Origin: DCFW01 sp963790715 | GTDB lineage: Bacteria > Bacteroidota > Bacteroidia > Bacteroidales > Bacteroidaceae | Assembly (NCBI GenBank): GCA_963790715.1 | Contig: CAWBPN010000018.1 | Coordinates: 1,240,001 to 1,304,000 of the forward strand | Length of the DNA stretch: 64,000 bases | Direction: 5' to 3' | Shown: positions 10,301 to 19,416 of the stretch, piece by piece | Position numbering within the stretch: position 1 is the stretch's first letter | Layout: each line of letters opens with the position of its first letter | Made by a program: the position numbers and the translations under genes | The notes under the pieces: generated by a model | Told to the model about the DNA's origin: nothing | Seen by the model: the letters and a program-made list of their open reading frames with translations, nothing else | The model's database searches: none

Positions 10301-11306
10301 GAATTTAACCAAAATGCTTGTTGATTTGCATCATGGTTCAATTACAGCGGCTAACCGTAACGATGGAAACGGCAGCTGTTTTACAGTATGTTTACCTATT
10401 GGCCGTGAGTGGATTAATGATGAAAATTTGGAAGAAAATTTAAAAGAGCCGAAAGTCGTACCGGCTTTAAATTCCGAGCCATTTATTCCGGAATGTATTG
10501 ACCTAAAAGAAATGAAATTATTAAAAAGTAAAACTCGTTACAAGGTGCTTATTGTTGATGATGATCATGAAATGCTGAATTATTTGGAGCATATACTAAG
10601 CCAAACTTATAAGGTATATAGTGCTTCTAATGGCCGTGAAGCATATCAAATGGCATTGCAAAAGGATTTTGATTTAATTATATCTGATGTAGTTATGCCT
10701 GAAATGGACGGATATGAATTTCTTCATAAAGTAAAATCCAATCCAAATATAAATTATATACCTTTTATATTGCTTACTTCTCAAGTGGAAAGCAATAGCC
10801 GTATAGAAGGTTGGAATGCAGGTGCCGATGCCTTCTTGGCAAAACCTTTTTTAGTGGATGAATTGTTGACTATTAGCAAAAATTTGATATCAAGCAGAAT
10901 GCAGTTAAAAGGGGAATTCAGTTCTGAGCATGAAATTGAAGAAAAAATGGATCATATTGAAATAAAAGATATAGATGTGCAGTTTATGGACAGAGTTATG
11001 AAAGTTATAAATGAAAATATAGGTAATCCCAAATTAAATGTAGAACTTTTAGCTAGTGAGGTCGGATATAGTAGAGTGCAATTGCATCGCAAAATAAAAA
11101 CACTTACAGGAATGGCTCCAAGCGATTTAATACGTAATATCAGATTAAAACAGGCTGCCAATTTGCTGAAAGAAAATAAAGTTACTATTTCTCAAGTTGC
11201 ATATGCGGTTGGTTTTGTAAATCCCACATTTTTTTCGAGTATTTTCAAAAAACTTTATGGTTGCACTCCATCTGAATTTGTAGGGAAATTCCGTAGTGGT
11301 AATTGA
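7335..11306 (+). CDS. Hybrid two-component system regulator (HTCS)
   Basis: This 1323-residue protein fuses sensor, kinase, receiver and DNA-binding parts. After a signal peptide (to about residue 22) come two-component-regulator propeller repeats (SYGFIWIGTENGLNKFDG, NLWIGTGRGL, HIWIGTSDGL and others) to about residue 650. Next are a Y_Y_Y-like domain and one membrane segment near 760-782. The histidine kinase has the phospho-acceptor His805 (IAHELRSPL) and ATP-binding boxes (DNAFKYTPDNG, FGLGLNLTK). The receiver has Asp1118 (ISDVVMPEMDGYEF). An AraC-type helix-turn-helix fills the last ~110 residues. Such proteins sense glycan fragments in the periplasm and activate the adjacent utilisation locus. 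A ruined paralogue lies at 22103-23069. Confidence 0.95.
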   Translation: MKNTTLFFVSLFFCCTITVSHAKQHLWYDSNKLSCSLINKITQDSYGFIWIGTENGLNKFDGWTFTQYFHNDGSSGSLLNNSVQSFLNDKQGNLWIGTGRGLQRYSEYNDVFYSVKFPRNIHPDVYNLCQLHTGEIWAVTEGYGIFSVNPTTMSAMPLSHINALCGTLYPQYVFEDHLHRLWIAKPNGIMVMVTANRKRYKEIRLSNNNERMIVTISEDNKGRLWIAAITNLFLWNEKTQSFICMKNMDRIRSSIKSMVCCKNGDVLVCDENNGMKYADIANNTMYPYISESTPANDNYSAMFEDRDQNLWLGCYKSGLNMFSHTPCQFSFANISSVFPQGKKISSIYSDKDSNIWVGTSGGMLLKLNNKMQILSSYNVNMDVKSILEDSKGEYWICSYLNSVSIINKGGAISMFRPLEGKSVRQIIEGEDHTIYFAVQGEGLACYNMPTNTIKYINENTKISSNVHLTNNWICSMLCDNQGLIWLGHCSGINCYDPVIKRFVDLGSYFPSVVTNALLQDKYGHIWIGTSDGLFVYNKRSKTFMHYSVAEGMASNYVCGLGQSNDGDIWCSTYNGICKLRQRDKKIICYFSGNGLYDKEYSDGVYCQDIKGYIYFGGVHGITKFMPDSISGKVSLQVPMLTRMFIGNKEISAYAKDYGSAVSENIFMNTKAINLSYKDDNFSFEFSSLNYHDDKNISFEYRIIGLSNSWKATTANENRITFNHLPSGHYIFEVRACENGVKSPVRSFSLNIAPPWYDTVLAKIIYVIIVLGIVLMVLYYIKLRQHRILQDKIKEKQFEFYINIAHELRSPLTLIISPLTALIKTENLPTRKDALLTMQRSVNRIVNLVNQLLDIRKIDKGQLKMSYTQVDMVNFIKNQISMFDYQAKKRNINLTFLHDMGELTIWIDQKNFDKVLVNLIDNAFKYTPDNGEIKIVLSSKINNDVKGPLHYYAEINIMDSGIGIEKSKLPRIFDRFYQASPNAVGFGLGLNLTKMLVDLHHGSITAANRNDGNGSCFTVCLPIGREWINDENLEENLKEPKVVPALNSEPFIPECIDLKEMKLLKSKTRYKVLIVDDDHEMLNYLEHILSQTYKVYSASNGREAYQMALQKDFDLIISDVVMPEMDGYEFLHKVKSNPNINYIPFILLTSQVESNSRIEGWNAGADAFLAKPFLVDELLTISKNLISSRMQLKGEFSSEHEIEEKMDHIEIKDIDVQFMDRVMKVINENIGNPKLNVELLASEVGYSRVQLHRKIKTLTGMAPSDLIRNIRLKQAANLLKENKVTISQVAYAVGFVNPTFFSSIFKKLYGCTPSEFVGKFRSGN

Positions 11307-11419
11307 CGAAAAACAGAACACGTCATAATCTTTAGTGAAACTCTTTTGAGGAGTATGGAAATTATATATAAAATTTTGTATATGTGTTACGAAATGAACC
11401 ATGAATGAGACATCAATTC

Positions 11420-11456
11420 TTTGAATAAAATGTGATACTACATAATTTTACGTTTG
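11420..11456 (+). promoter_or_regulatory. Promoter block of the first SusC/D locus, duplicated at 23185-23221
   Basis: TTTG (11420-11423) and TACGTTTG (11449-11456, a TAnnTTTG match) are 25 bases apart. The surrounding bases (about 11376-11460) align with 23140-23225 downstream of the ruined regulator copy, including the same 25-base spacing. The spacing exceeds the usual 19-21, so the upstream TTTG may be part of a regulator site instead of a -33 box. Confidence 0.5.
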
Positions 11457-11506
11457 CTATTATTTAGCAAAGAATTTTATATTAATAATTTTAAAACTAT
11501 TTAGGA

Positions 11507-11734
11507 ATGAAGAGAAAACACAATTTAAAAATTCCATGTTTTTGTTTGCTTTTGTTGCTGTCAGATTTGCCGATCTTAGCGCAAAAAAAAGTAGTTACAG
11601 AATTAGTCTTTGATAATTCTGTAAGTGGAGTGACAGTGAAGTTGAAAACACACCAGTTAATTGCCGGAGTATTTGATCTGTATGGGAATATCTCATTACA
11701 AATCTCAAGTGAAGGTAAAATGCTAATCTGTTAA
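11507..11734 (+). pseudogene. SusC N-terminal relic (signal peptide plus partial carboxypeptidase-like domain)
   Basis: The 75-codon frame has a signal peptide ending LPILAQ, the usual SusC cleavage style. It is followed by GVTVKLKTHQ and GVFDLYGNISLQI, which match the pattern of the N-terminal carboxypeptidase-regulatory domain of SusC proteins (GVTV..GT..G...D.DG.FSL). The frame then stops where the plug and barrel should begin. It sits in the position a susC gene would take behind the regulator and promoter block. A short expressed secreted peptide is possible but less likely. Confidence 0.55.
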
Positions 11735-11755
11735 TTTTATTTTAATATTAAATTT

Positions 11756-13171
11756 ATGATGAAAAAACTTTTTTTGATTAATTCGCTTATTTTGTTTCTA
11801 GTTGCTTGCAGCAGTGAATATGAGAATATAGAAAAAACGCCGAAAGTGGCAAATAAGTATGATTCAAATAAGCCAATATCGTTAGATTCAATTGATCCTA
11901 ATTATGGTGTCATTGATCAGACTTTTGTCTTAAACGGGAATTTCCCTGGTACTATTTCTGATATAAAAGTATATTTTGCAAATAAAAAAGCAGTTATTAC
12001 TGCGACTGATGGGCATAGTATTATCGGGTTGGTTCCAAAAGAATCCCCTGGTTATAACCAGATAAGTGCAGTAATAGGAAAAGACAGCATTGTACCGACC
12101 AAATTGAAATTTAAATATAAACAAACCAAATCACTTAAAACTATAGCAGGTAAATTGGGAACTTCAACTTGGTTAGCTGATGCAGACTATTCAGGGGCAG
12201 CTCTTGACGCTGTGACTTTTGGAGAGGTGCATTTTGTGGCTACAGTAGCAGGTCAACGGAATGATAATGTAATTATGTTAGAAACCGGATGGGGCAATAG
12301 ACTATTCCTGCTTTCACTTGATGATAACAAAATACAAAAGCTATCGACCCCAACATCTTTATGTTCACCGGCAGTACCTAGTACTCGTGATAAATTTTAT
12401 GCTACCAATTTTTGGGCTGGAAACCAAACTATATATGTGTATTCAAAAGAAAATAATTGGACATACGCTAGTACTGGTATTGTTGTTTCATCAGATGACT
12501 GGCCAGGGTCAAAAACACCTTCTATGACATTTGCAGAGGATGATAATTTATTATATCTTTTGGATACTGAGGGACGCATCGCCGAGGTTAATTTACAAGA
12601 TAAAAGTTATAAAATATACACTACAGATAATAAGAAACCGGCACATTTTCATGCTAATAATTGGGGTGGACTTATTACCGGCACTAATCTTCCTTCAAAT
12701 TTTGGTAGTTGGGAAGACTCATATATTTGTTATAGCAAATATTACAAATGTTTTTTTGTTTCATACACAAATGAACAAGCGATTTATAAATATGTGAAAA
12801 ATGCGGATAATACTTGGACATGTTCATTATATGCCGGACATAACGGAGAAGGGAGTACTGTTGGTGATCGATTGAAAGATGCTCAATTTAATAATCCTCT
12901 TGGAATAGTTGTTAATAATGATGGAGAGATGTTTGTATGTAACAGAGGTCCAAATTCATGGACTCCATCAGGACATTGCATTTACAGAATTTTCGGAGAT
13001 GCAGTGGAAATTGTAGCAGGGAATCCTACAAGTATAAGCCCATTAACAAATGGTACAGATCCTTCAAATGCAACTTTCGATTCACCACGTAACATGGCTA
13101 TTGATTGGGAAGGCAACTATTATATTGCAGGTGGTAATGACAATACTGTCAGAAAACTATCAATAGAATAA
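11756..13171 (+). CDS. IPT/TIG and NHL-repeat surface lipoprotein
   Basis: 471 residues starting MMKKLFLI, with a lipoprotein signal (FLVAC, Cys18 as lipidation site). Residues ~40-120 look like an IPT/TIG beta-sandwich (ISLDSIDPNYGVIDQTFVLNG). The rest resembles an NHL-type beta-propeller, with FNNPLGIVVNNDGEMFVCNR and FDSPRNMAIDWEGNYYIAGG as clear blades. Proteins of this build occur next to SusC/SusD pairs and are thought to bind glycans at the cell surface. It precedes SusC by 33 bases. No enzymatic signature is seen, and the ligand is unknown. Confidence 0.8.
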   Translation: MMKKLFLINSLILFLVACSSEYENIEKTPKVANKYDSNKPISLDSIDPNYGVIDQTFVLNGNFPGTISDIKVYFANKKAVITATDGHSIIGLVPKESPGYNQISAVIGKDSIVPTKLKFKYKQTKSLKTIAGKLGTSTWLADADYSGAALDAVTFGEVHFVATVAGQRNDNVIMLETGWGNRLFLLSLDDNKIQKLSTPTSLCSPAVPSTRDKFYATNFWAGNQTIYVYSKENNWTYASTGIVVSSDDWPGSKTPSMTFAEDDNLLYLLDTEGRIAEVNLQDKSYKIYTTDNKKPAHFHANNWGGLITGTNLPSNFGSWEDSYICYSKYYKCFFVSYTNEQAIYKYVKNADNTWTCSLYAGHNGEGSTVGDRLKDAQFNNPLGIVVNNDGEMFVCNRGPNSWTPSGHCIYRIFGDAVEIVAGNPTSISPLTNGTDPSNATFDSPRNMAIDWEGNYYIAGGNDNTVRKLSIE

Positions 13172-13204
13172 AACTTAAATTGTAGAATCATTAATTTTAT
13201 TTCA

Positions 13205-16200
13205 ATGAATAAATATATAAAATTAGTACTTTTTTTTGTAACTGTTTTTTTCCAGTTACCGATTAATGCACAGGTGCATGCTCCTCAGGTTCATACTCAG
13301 TCCGGGCTTACTGTAGCAGGTATTATAATGACTGAGAAAGGTGAACCACAAGTAGGTGCTATTATTTCGGTAAAAGAAAATCCGAGTAAAAATACAGTAT
13401 CAGACTTAGATGGTCACTTCCGTATAACTGATTTACAAAAAGGTCAAACGTTGGTTTTTTCCTTACTGGGCTTTGATAAGAAAGAAGTTAAAGTAGAGAA
13501 ATCAGATGAAGTTTCACGAATAATTTTGAAGGAGACTATTAACGAACTAAATGAAGCAATAGTGGTTGGTCAGGGTACAGAACGTAAAATATCTGTAACC
13601 GGTGCTATAACGAATGTAAATGTTAATGATTTAAAGGTCCCGGCAACATCTGTTGCTAACATGCTTGCCGGTCGCGTACCGGGCATCATTGCCAGTTTAC
13701 GTACCGGAGAGCCTGGAAAGGATTATTCTCAATTTTGGATTCGTGGAATCAGTACATTTGGAGCAGGTTCAAGTGCATTAGTACTTATTGACGGAGTAGA
13801 AGGAGACATCAATACAATTGATCCTGAAGATATACAGTCTTTTACTATATTAAAAGATGCATCTGCAACCGCAGTATATGGCGTTAGAGGAGCAAATGGA
13901 GTAGTACTTGTAACTACTAAAAGAGGAGTCGCAGGTAAAGCTTCAATTAGTGTAAAGATTAATAGAGGCATATCCTATTCTCCGCTTATGCCTAAATATG
14001 TAGATGCTAATACCTATGCAAGACTTGCAAATGAAGCCTCAATGTCAAGAGGATACGATCCTATTTACAATTCTGTAGATTTGACTTTATTCAAAGACGG
14101 TTTGGATCCTGATCTTCATCCTAATGTAAATTGGAGAGATGTTATTTTAAGAAATACAACTTGGGATGACCAATTTCACATAGGTGTTTCAGGTGGAGCA
14201 CAAGTTGCACGTTATTATATGAGTTTGGGAGTCTTGAACAAGGATGCATTATTTAAGCAGGATAAAGATGTAAATAAATACAACACAGATGGTGCTTATC
14301 ATCAATATAATTTCCGCGCTAATGTTGATGTCAATATAACCAAAAGTACAATTATGACACTTGGTTTGGAAGATGTAATTACCGAACAAACTTATCCCGG
14401 CTATGGAAACAGTAGCCAGTCGTTGTGGGACGCGCAGGCAAATCTTACACCGGTAACTGTACCTATTGTTTATTCAAGTGGCCAACTTCCAGCTTATGGA
14501 CCAAATAATGATCAGATAAGTCCTTATGTACTACTTAATTGCACCGGTTATAACAAATATTACAATAACACGTCGAAACTTAATCTTCAATTTCAACAAG
14601 ATTTGAGTATGATCACTAAAGGACTAAATTTCTCGGCTCTCTTCAATATGACTTGTAATAGTTCTATGACAAGAACTAGGACAAAAACTCCGGCATTGTA
14701 TTATGCTACAAAAAGGAAGCGCGATGGTACACTGGATTTGCAGAAGAAACGAGATTCATCAGATCCGTCATTTGGAGTATCAACATATGTTGACAGAACA
14801 TATTATTTTGAAACAAATGCAAATTACGAACGTTTATTTAATAATATACATCGCGTTACAGGGTTAGCACATTTTTATATACAAGATTATATAAGTTCTA
14901 ATAATACAACGGACTTATCAGCTATCCCTAAACGTTATATCGCTTTTTCCGGTCGTTTAACTTATGCATTCAAAGATACTTATTTAGTTGAAGGTAATAT
15001 CGGTTACACCGGTTCAGAAGCATTCGAAAAGGGCAAAAGATTCGGTACTTTCCCAGCTATATCGTTAGGTTGGATACCTACACAATATGCATTTATACAA
15101 AAACATCTTCCATTCATTGATTTTCTCAAATTCAGAGGATCTTATGGTCAGGTTGGTAATGATCAAATGAACACCAGATTTCCTTATCTTACACTAATGG
15201 GACCAACGGGCAGTGGAATATGGAACTCGGGTTCAGGTTATACGGAAACTCAAGTCGGATCTAGTAACCTTAGATGGGAAACAGCAACAAAATCGGACTT
15301 CGGTATTGATGCAAAGTTTTGGAAAAATAGATTTGACTTAACGGTTGATTTTTACAAAGATATTCGTTCGGGAATTTATCAACAGCGAGCAAGTATTCCT
15401 GACGAAATGGGATTGGTTACATTACCATTTGCTAATGTCGGTAAAATGAAAAGTTGGGGGCTTGACGGACATATATCTTATACTCAAACAATCAATAAAA
15501 AAGATAATACGTATTTTGTGTTGCGCGCAAATTTGACACAATCAAAAAATAAATTGTTACACTATGAAGAGTCTATAGTACGATATCCATATCAGGCTTC
15601 AGCCGGATATCCATATGGTATTAATAGAGGTTTGATAGCCCTTGGTTTGTTTAAAGATAAAGCCGATGTTGCAAACAGTCCAAGACAAACTTTTACCAGT
15701 GAAGTATTACCCGGTGATATAAAATATAAGGATGTAAATGGAGACGGTGCTGTTGACTGGTATGATGTTGTTCCATTAAGATATTCAAATACACCGCAAA
15801 TACAATATGGCTTTGCAACAGAATTCAATTGGAAAAATTTGAATATTAGCGCATTTTTTGAAGGAGTAAGCAGAGTTTCTTATTTTAGTGGAGGTAATGG
15901 ATTCTATCCTTTTGCAGGAAGAGATGTAGGCAATGTGTTGAATATAGTAACAAACAATCATTGGACATCAAGAGATATTTCTGGAACAGCTGCAACGGAA
16001 AACCCTAATGCTCGTTTCCCAAGACTGACATACGGTGGCAATGGTAACAATAATATAAATTCTACATTTTGGTTAAATAACGGTAGCTATTTGAGGCTAC
16101 AAAATGTTCAAATATCTTATCAGTTGGGCGCAAAGTTTATACGTAGAGTCGGCATTAATAAAGCAACATTTAGTTTAATTGGGGACAATTTGCATGTATG

Positions 16201-16300
16201 GAGCCACGTAAAATTGTTTGATCCGGAACAAGCAAGTTCCAACGGTTCAGCATATCCTTTACAAAGAGTTTTTACATTACAATTGAATATGGAATTTTAA
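13205..16300 (+). CDS. SusC-family TonB-dependent outer-membrane transporter 1
   Basis: 1031 residues. A signal peptide ends near residue 23 (LPINAQ). A carboxypeptidase-regulatory-like domain follows (GIIMTEKGEPQVGAIISV, DLDGHFRI; ~35-115). The plug domain includes NEAIVVGQGTERKISVTGAI and ILKDASATAVYGVRGANGV. A beta-barrel occupies the remainder and ends in aromatic FTLQLNMEF. It imports oligosaccharides across the outer membrane with the SusD partner 14 bases downstream. Transcription likely starts from the block at 11420-11456 under control of the hybrid regulator. The substrate is unknown. Confidence 0.95.
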   Translation: MNKYIKLVLFFVTVFFQLPINAQVHAPQVHTQSGLTVAGIIMTEKGEPQVGAIISVKENPSKNTVSDLDGHFRITDLQKGQTLVFSLLGFDKKEVKVEKSDEVSRIILKETINELNEAIVVGQGTERKISVTGAITNVNVNDLKVPATSVANMLAGRVPGIIASLRTGEPGKDYSQFWIRGISTFGAGSSALVLIDGVEGDINTIDPEDIQSFTILKDASATAVYGVRGANGVVLVTTKRGVAGKASISVKINRGISYSPLMPKYVDANTYARLANEASMSRGYDPIYNSVDLTLFKDGLDPDLHPNVNWRDVILRNTTWDDQFHIGVSGGAQVARYYMSLGVLNKDALFKQDKDVNKYNTDGAYHQYNFRANVDVNITKSTIMTLGLEDVITEQTYPGYGNSSQSLWDAQANLTPVTVPIVYSSGQLPAYGPNNDQISPYVLLNCTGYNKYYNNTSKLNLQFQQDLSMITKGLNFSALFNMTCNSSMTRTRTKTPALYYATKRKRDGTLDLQKKRDSSDPSFGVSTYVDRTYYFETNANYERLFNNIHRVTGLAHFYIQDYISSNNTTDLSAIPKRYIAFSGRLTYAFKDTYLVEGNIGYTGSEAFEKGKRFGTFPAISLGWIPTQYAFIQKHLPFIDFLKFRGSYGQVGNDQMNTRFPYLTLMGPTGSGIWNSGSGYTETQVGSSNLRWETATKSDFGIDAKFWKNRFDLTVDFYKDIRSGIYQQRASIPDEMGLVTLPFANVGKMKSWGLDGHISYTQTINKKDNTYFVLRANLTQSKNKLLHYEESIVRYPYQASAGYPYGINRGLIALGLFKDKADVANSPRQTFTSEVLPGDIKYKDVNGDGAVDWYDVVPLRYSNTPQIQYGFATEFNWKNLNISAFFEGVSRVSYFSGGNGFYPFAGRDVGNVLNIVTNNHWTSRDISGTAATENPNARFPRLTYGGNGNNNINSTFWLNNGSYLRLQNVQISYQLGAKFIRRVGINKATFSLIGDNLHVWSHVKLFDPEQASSNGSAYPLQRVFTLQLNMEF

Positions 16301-16314
16301 AAAAATATAGTTAT

Positions 16315-18327
16315 ATGAAAACAAAAAAAATAATTTACATTAAGTTGTTTTCGGTACTTTTTGTATGTGCAATGGCATGTACTTCGTGTGATAGTTTCTT
16401 GGATATTGACAAATATGTATATGATAAAATGACTATTGACTCAATTTTTACTAATAGGACAAGAATTCTTCAATATATTAATGGTACTGCAGCATATTTA
16501 CCGGATGAGTCTAAATTTGTCAGTAATTGGAATTCAGAAGCTTATACCAAATCGCCGAGTGGGCTAGGCTCAGATGAAGCAGTCATACCTTGGGAAGACG
16601 ACAACCATGCAGGGGCTAAGTTTATAGTTAACGATATTACACCAAGATCAACGGCGCATGTTAATCCTTGGCCTGATTATTATAAGGGAATACGTAAGGC
16701 AAATATTATACTTGCAAGAATTGGAGGAAGTAACGACTTAACTGATATGGATAGAGAAGACTACACGGGAAGAGCTTATTTCCTGCGTGGATATTTCTAC
16801 TATAGCCTATTGAGGCTTTACGGACCGGTACCAATATTACCTAATACCGCATTTGACACAGATGAACCCGTAGCAAATGCTTCTCTTGAACGCTCTTCAT
16901 GGGATGATTGCGTTGAATATATATGTAACGACATGGAAAATGCGGCAAAAATGCTTCCTGCAGACAGGTCTATTTCATATCCGTTTTTACCAACCAAAGG
17001 TGCAGCTTTAGCTGTAATAGCACGTTTACGTCTTTATTCGGCTAGTCCATTATTTAATGGTGGTGACGGTAAAATTGAGGAATTAGCAGAGTGGAAACGC
17101 ACTGATGGAACTCCATTTATTAATCAAACTCCTGATCCAACACGTTGGGGGAAAGCTGCAGCTGCTTTTAAAAGAATCATTGACATGAATAAATATACCC
17201 TTAACACTGTTGCTAAAACTATTTCATCAAATGGAACGGGTACACTGGAACTTCCAAATACAGATGACCCTAATCTTAAGACTAAAGCTTTTCCTTACGG
17301 TGCAATGGATATTGACCCATACAAATCGTATAAAACAATATTCGATGGAACTTTGCAACCTGAGAACGATAAAGAATTAATTTACTGCTGCCAAAGGAGT
17401 TCTGTTGACGATCAATTTTATTTTCCACCGAAACAGTCAGGGAATGGTGCATTTAGTGTCACTCAGGATATGATTGATCAATACCGTATGGCTGATGGCA
17501 GACAGTATAGTGATGCAACGGATGCAGAGAAATCGTGGGAACCGGTCGGTACAGGTCTTACCTTCTCCGGTGATTATACTTTGGATCCGGAGAGAGCAAT
17601 AATGCACGATAATCGTGAACCTCGTTTTTATGCTTCCATTGGCTTTAATTATTGCGTTTGGCCAGCGACTTCATACACAGGTTCGGATAATAGCGTTAAG
17701 AATTTGGTCGCAACCTACTATAAAGACGGAACAGCAACCGGGGGGACTCAAGATAACACAAACTTAACCGGTTATACATGCCGCAAGTATGCTAATCAAG
17801 AAGACAACCTTAGTTGGGACAGCAGCGATAAAACAAAATACTATCCTATCTTTCGTTATGCCGAAGTCTTATTAGGTTATGTTGAAGCCATGAACGAAAT
17901 GACAGGTTCTTATACTGATAAATCGACTGGCATCACAGTTACCAGAGACCCAGCTAAAATGGTATTTTACTTTAATCAAATCCGCTATAGGGCAGGATTA
18001 CCCGGAATAACATTAACAGATGCATCAAATCGTGATGCAATGAGAGATATTATTAAACAGGAATGGAGGGTCGAATTTTTTAATGAAGATCACCGTTATT
18101 ATGATCTTCGCCGTTGGCTTGATGCCCCATCTGCTTATCGAAGACCTATATACGGCTTGGATGTAAGTCAAAAAACTGTTAATCGTGAACAATTTTATAG
18201 TGTAAGGGCTTGGAGTACACTCGCTTCAGAAAAACGTGTATGGAATAATAGGATGTTTTTCTTTCCAATTGATCAGTCTGTGATGGATAAGAATGCCAAA
18301 TTAGTACAGAATCCAGGATATAAATGA
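16315..18327 (+). CDS. SusD/RagB-family surface lipoprotein 1
   Basis: 670 residues with a lipoprotein signal (FVCAMACTSC, lipid on the second Cys in the likely reading). The N-terminal TPR-like helices include YYKGIRKANIILARI and RAYFLRGYFYYSLLRLYGPVPI, the strong SusD signature. The C-terminal part contains QEWRVEFFNEDHRYYDLRRW and ends QNPGYK as the family does. It caps the SusC-1 transporter and binds incoming glycan. At 670 residues it is longer than the typical 500-600, mostly through loops in the ligand face. Confidence 0.94.
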   Translation: MKTKKIIYIKLFSVLFVCAMACTSCDSFLDIDKYVYDKMTIDSIFTNRTRILQYINGTAAYLPDESKFVSNWNSEAYTKSPSGLGSDEAVIPWEDDNHAGAKFIVNDITPRSTAHVNPWPDYYKGIRKANIILARIGGSNDLTDMDREDYTGRAYFLRGYFYYSLLRLYGPVPILPNTAFDTDEPVANASLERSSWDDCVEYICNDMENAAKMLPADRSISYPFLPTKGAALAVIARLRLYSASPLFNGGDGKIEELAEWKRTDGTPFINQTPDPTRWGKAAAAFKRIIDMNKYTLNTVAKTISSNGTGTLELPNTDDPNLKTKAFPYGAMDIDPYKSYKTIFDGTLQPENDKELIYCCQRSSVDDQFYFPPKQSGNGAFSVTQDMIDQYRMADGRQYSDATDAEKSWEPVGTGLTFSGDYTLDPERAIMHDNREPRFYASIGFNYCVWPATSYTGSDNSVKNLVATYYKDGTATGGTQDNTNLTGYTCRKYANQEDNLSWDSSDKTKYYPIFRYAEVLLGYVEAMNEMTGSYTDKSTGITVTRDPAKMVFYFNQIRYRAGLPGITLTDASNRDAMRDIIKQEWRVEFFNEDHRYYDLRRWLDAPSAYRRPIYGLDVSQKTVNREQFYSVRAWSTLASEKRVWNNRMFFFPIDQSVMDKNAKLVQNPGYK

Positions 18328-18344
18328 AATAAAATTAGTATAAA

Positions 18345-19271
18345 ATGAAAAATATAATATCATTATCTTTAGCACTTCTGCCGATCTTTTTTGTAGGGTG
18401 TGATGTGGAAGATCCTCTAAGCAAAGACTTGTATCCTCAACAAGTTTATATTGTAGGGGCAACTGATAAGATTGTTGACAGGGATCTGAATATCGGAAAG
18501 TTGCCTGATACAATTTCTATTTCAGTTGCAGTAAGTGGCTCTCGACAATCCTCGCAGGATGTGACAGTTTCTGTGGCGGAGCAAAAAGATGCAGTTTCTA
18601 CTTACGACTCAAAGAACCTTTCAGATTTAGTTACTCAATATCGTAATTTACCTGCCAACATTTATACTTACCCAAGTAAAACATTAACTATAAAAGCCGG
18701 TCAAGTATATAACACATATCCTATTTACATAAAACCAACATCTCTTCAGTGTGACTCACTATATATGATTCCATTGAAATTAACTTCTACATCTGCATAC
18801 ACATTAGACAAGACTGATACTTTAGCACTTGTGAGAATAAATATGGTTAATAAATATTCAGGATCATATTATATGTACGGCGTAATTAGGAATATGGCAA
18901 ATCCGAGTGATTCTGTAGTATACAAAATGTCAAGGACTCTTATGGCTACTGACAACGGTCAAACAGTTCGTATGTACCATTATAAAAATGAATACATTCA
19001 AGGTGACACTAAAGATTATCGCCCCGGATATACATTTAAAATTACGGTAAATGCAGATAATTCTTTATCATTTGCCACTTGGCAGGATTTCCCTATAATA
19101 TCAGGTGGTGGAACCTATATTCCAAAACTTAAATTGTATAATCTTTGGTATACATATAATGATAATGGGATTATTCGTAAAACTATTGGTTATTTGTATA
19201 AAACTTGTACAACGTCAGCAGAACAGCATGTAATTGATGATTGGATAGAAGATCATCCATTAAGTAAATAA
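18345..19271 (+). CDS. DUF1735/DUF4361-type lipoprotein
   Basis: 308 residues with a lipoprotein signal (LLPIFFVGC, Cys19). The first half resembles the BT_3987-like (DUF1735) beta domain found beside SusD proteins. The second half (SGSYYMYGVIRN, FATWQDFPIISGGG) resembles the DUF4361 domain. Such proteins are treated as surface glycan-binding partners, but no activity is established. It follows SusD-1 by 17 bases and is followed by a strong terminator, so it closes the SusC-1 operon. Confidence 0.78.
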   Translation: MKNIISLSLALLPIFFVGCDVEDPLSKDLYPQQVYIVGATDKIVDRDLNIGKLPDTISISVAVSGSRQSSQDVTVSVAEQKDAVSTYDSKNLSDLVTQYRNLPANIYTYPSKTLTIKAGQVYNTYPIYIKPTSLQCDSLYMIPLKLTSTSAYTLDKTDTLALVRINMVNKYSGSYYMYGVIRNMANPSDSVVYKMSRTLMATDNGQTVRMYHYKNEYIQGDTKDYRPGYTFKITVNADNSLSFATWQDFPIISGGGTYIPKLKLYNLWYTYNDNGIIRKTIGYLYKTCTTSAEQHVIDDWIEDHPLSK

Positions 19272-19281
19272 TAAAGTATAA

Positions 19282-19335
19282 AGATGCCTGTAAAGTCTAA
19301 AATAATTTATATAAGACTTTTCAGGTATCTTTTTT
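19282..19335 (+). terminator. Rho-independent terminator of the first SusC/D operon
   Basis: AGATGCCTGTAAAGTCT at 19282-19298 pairs with 19314-19330 (one wobble, one mismatch) and is followed by TTTTT. Confidence 0.8.
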
Positions 19336-19416
19336 GATTTGTTTACAATATTCCTCGAAAGAAGAATTATAAGTGAGAAATTAATCATTCAGTTTTATTT
19401 TTTGTAATTGTTTCTT

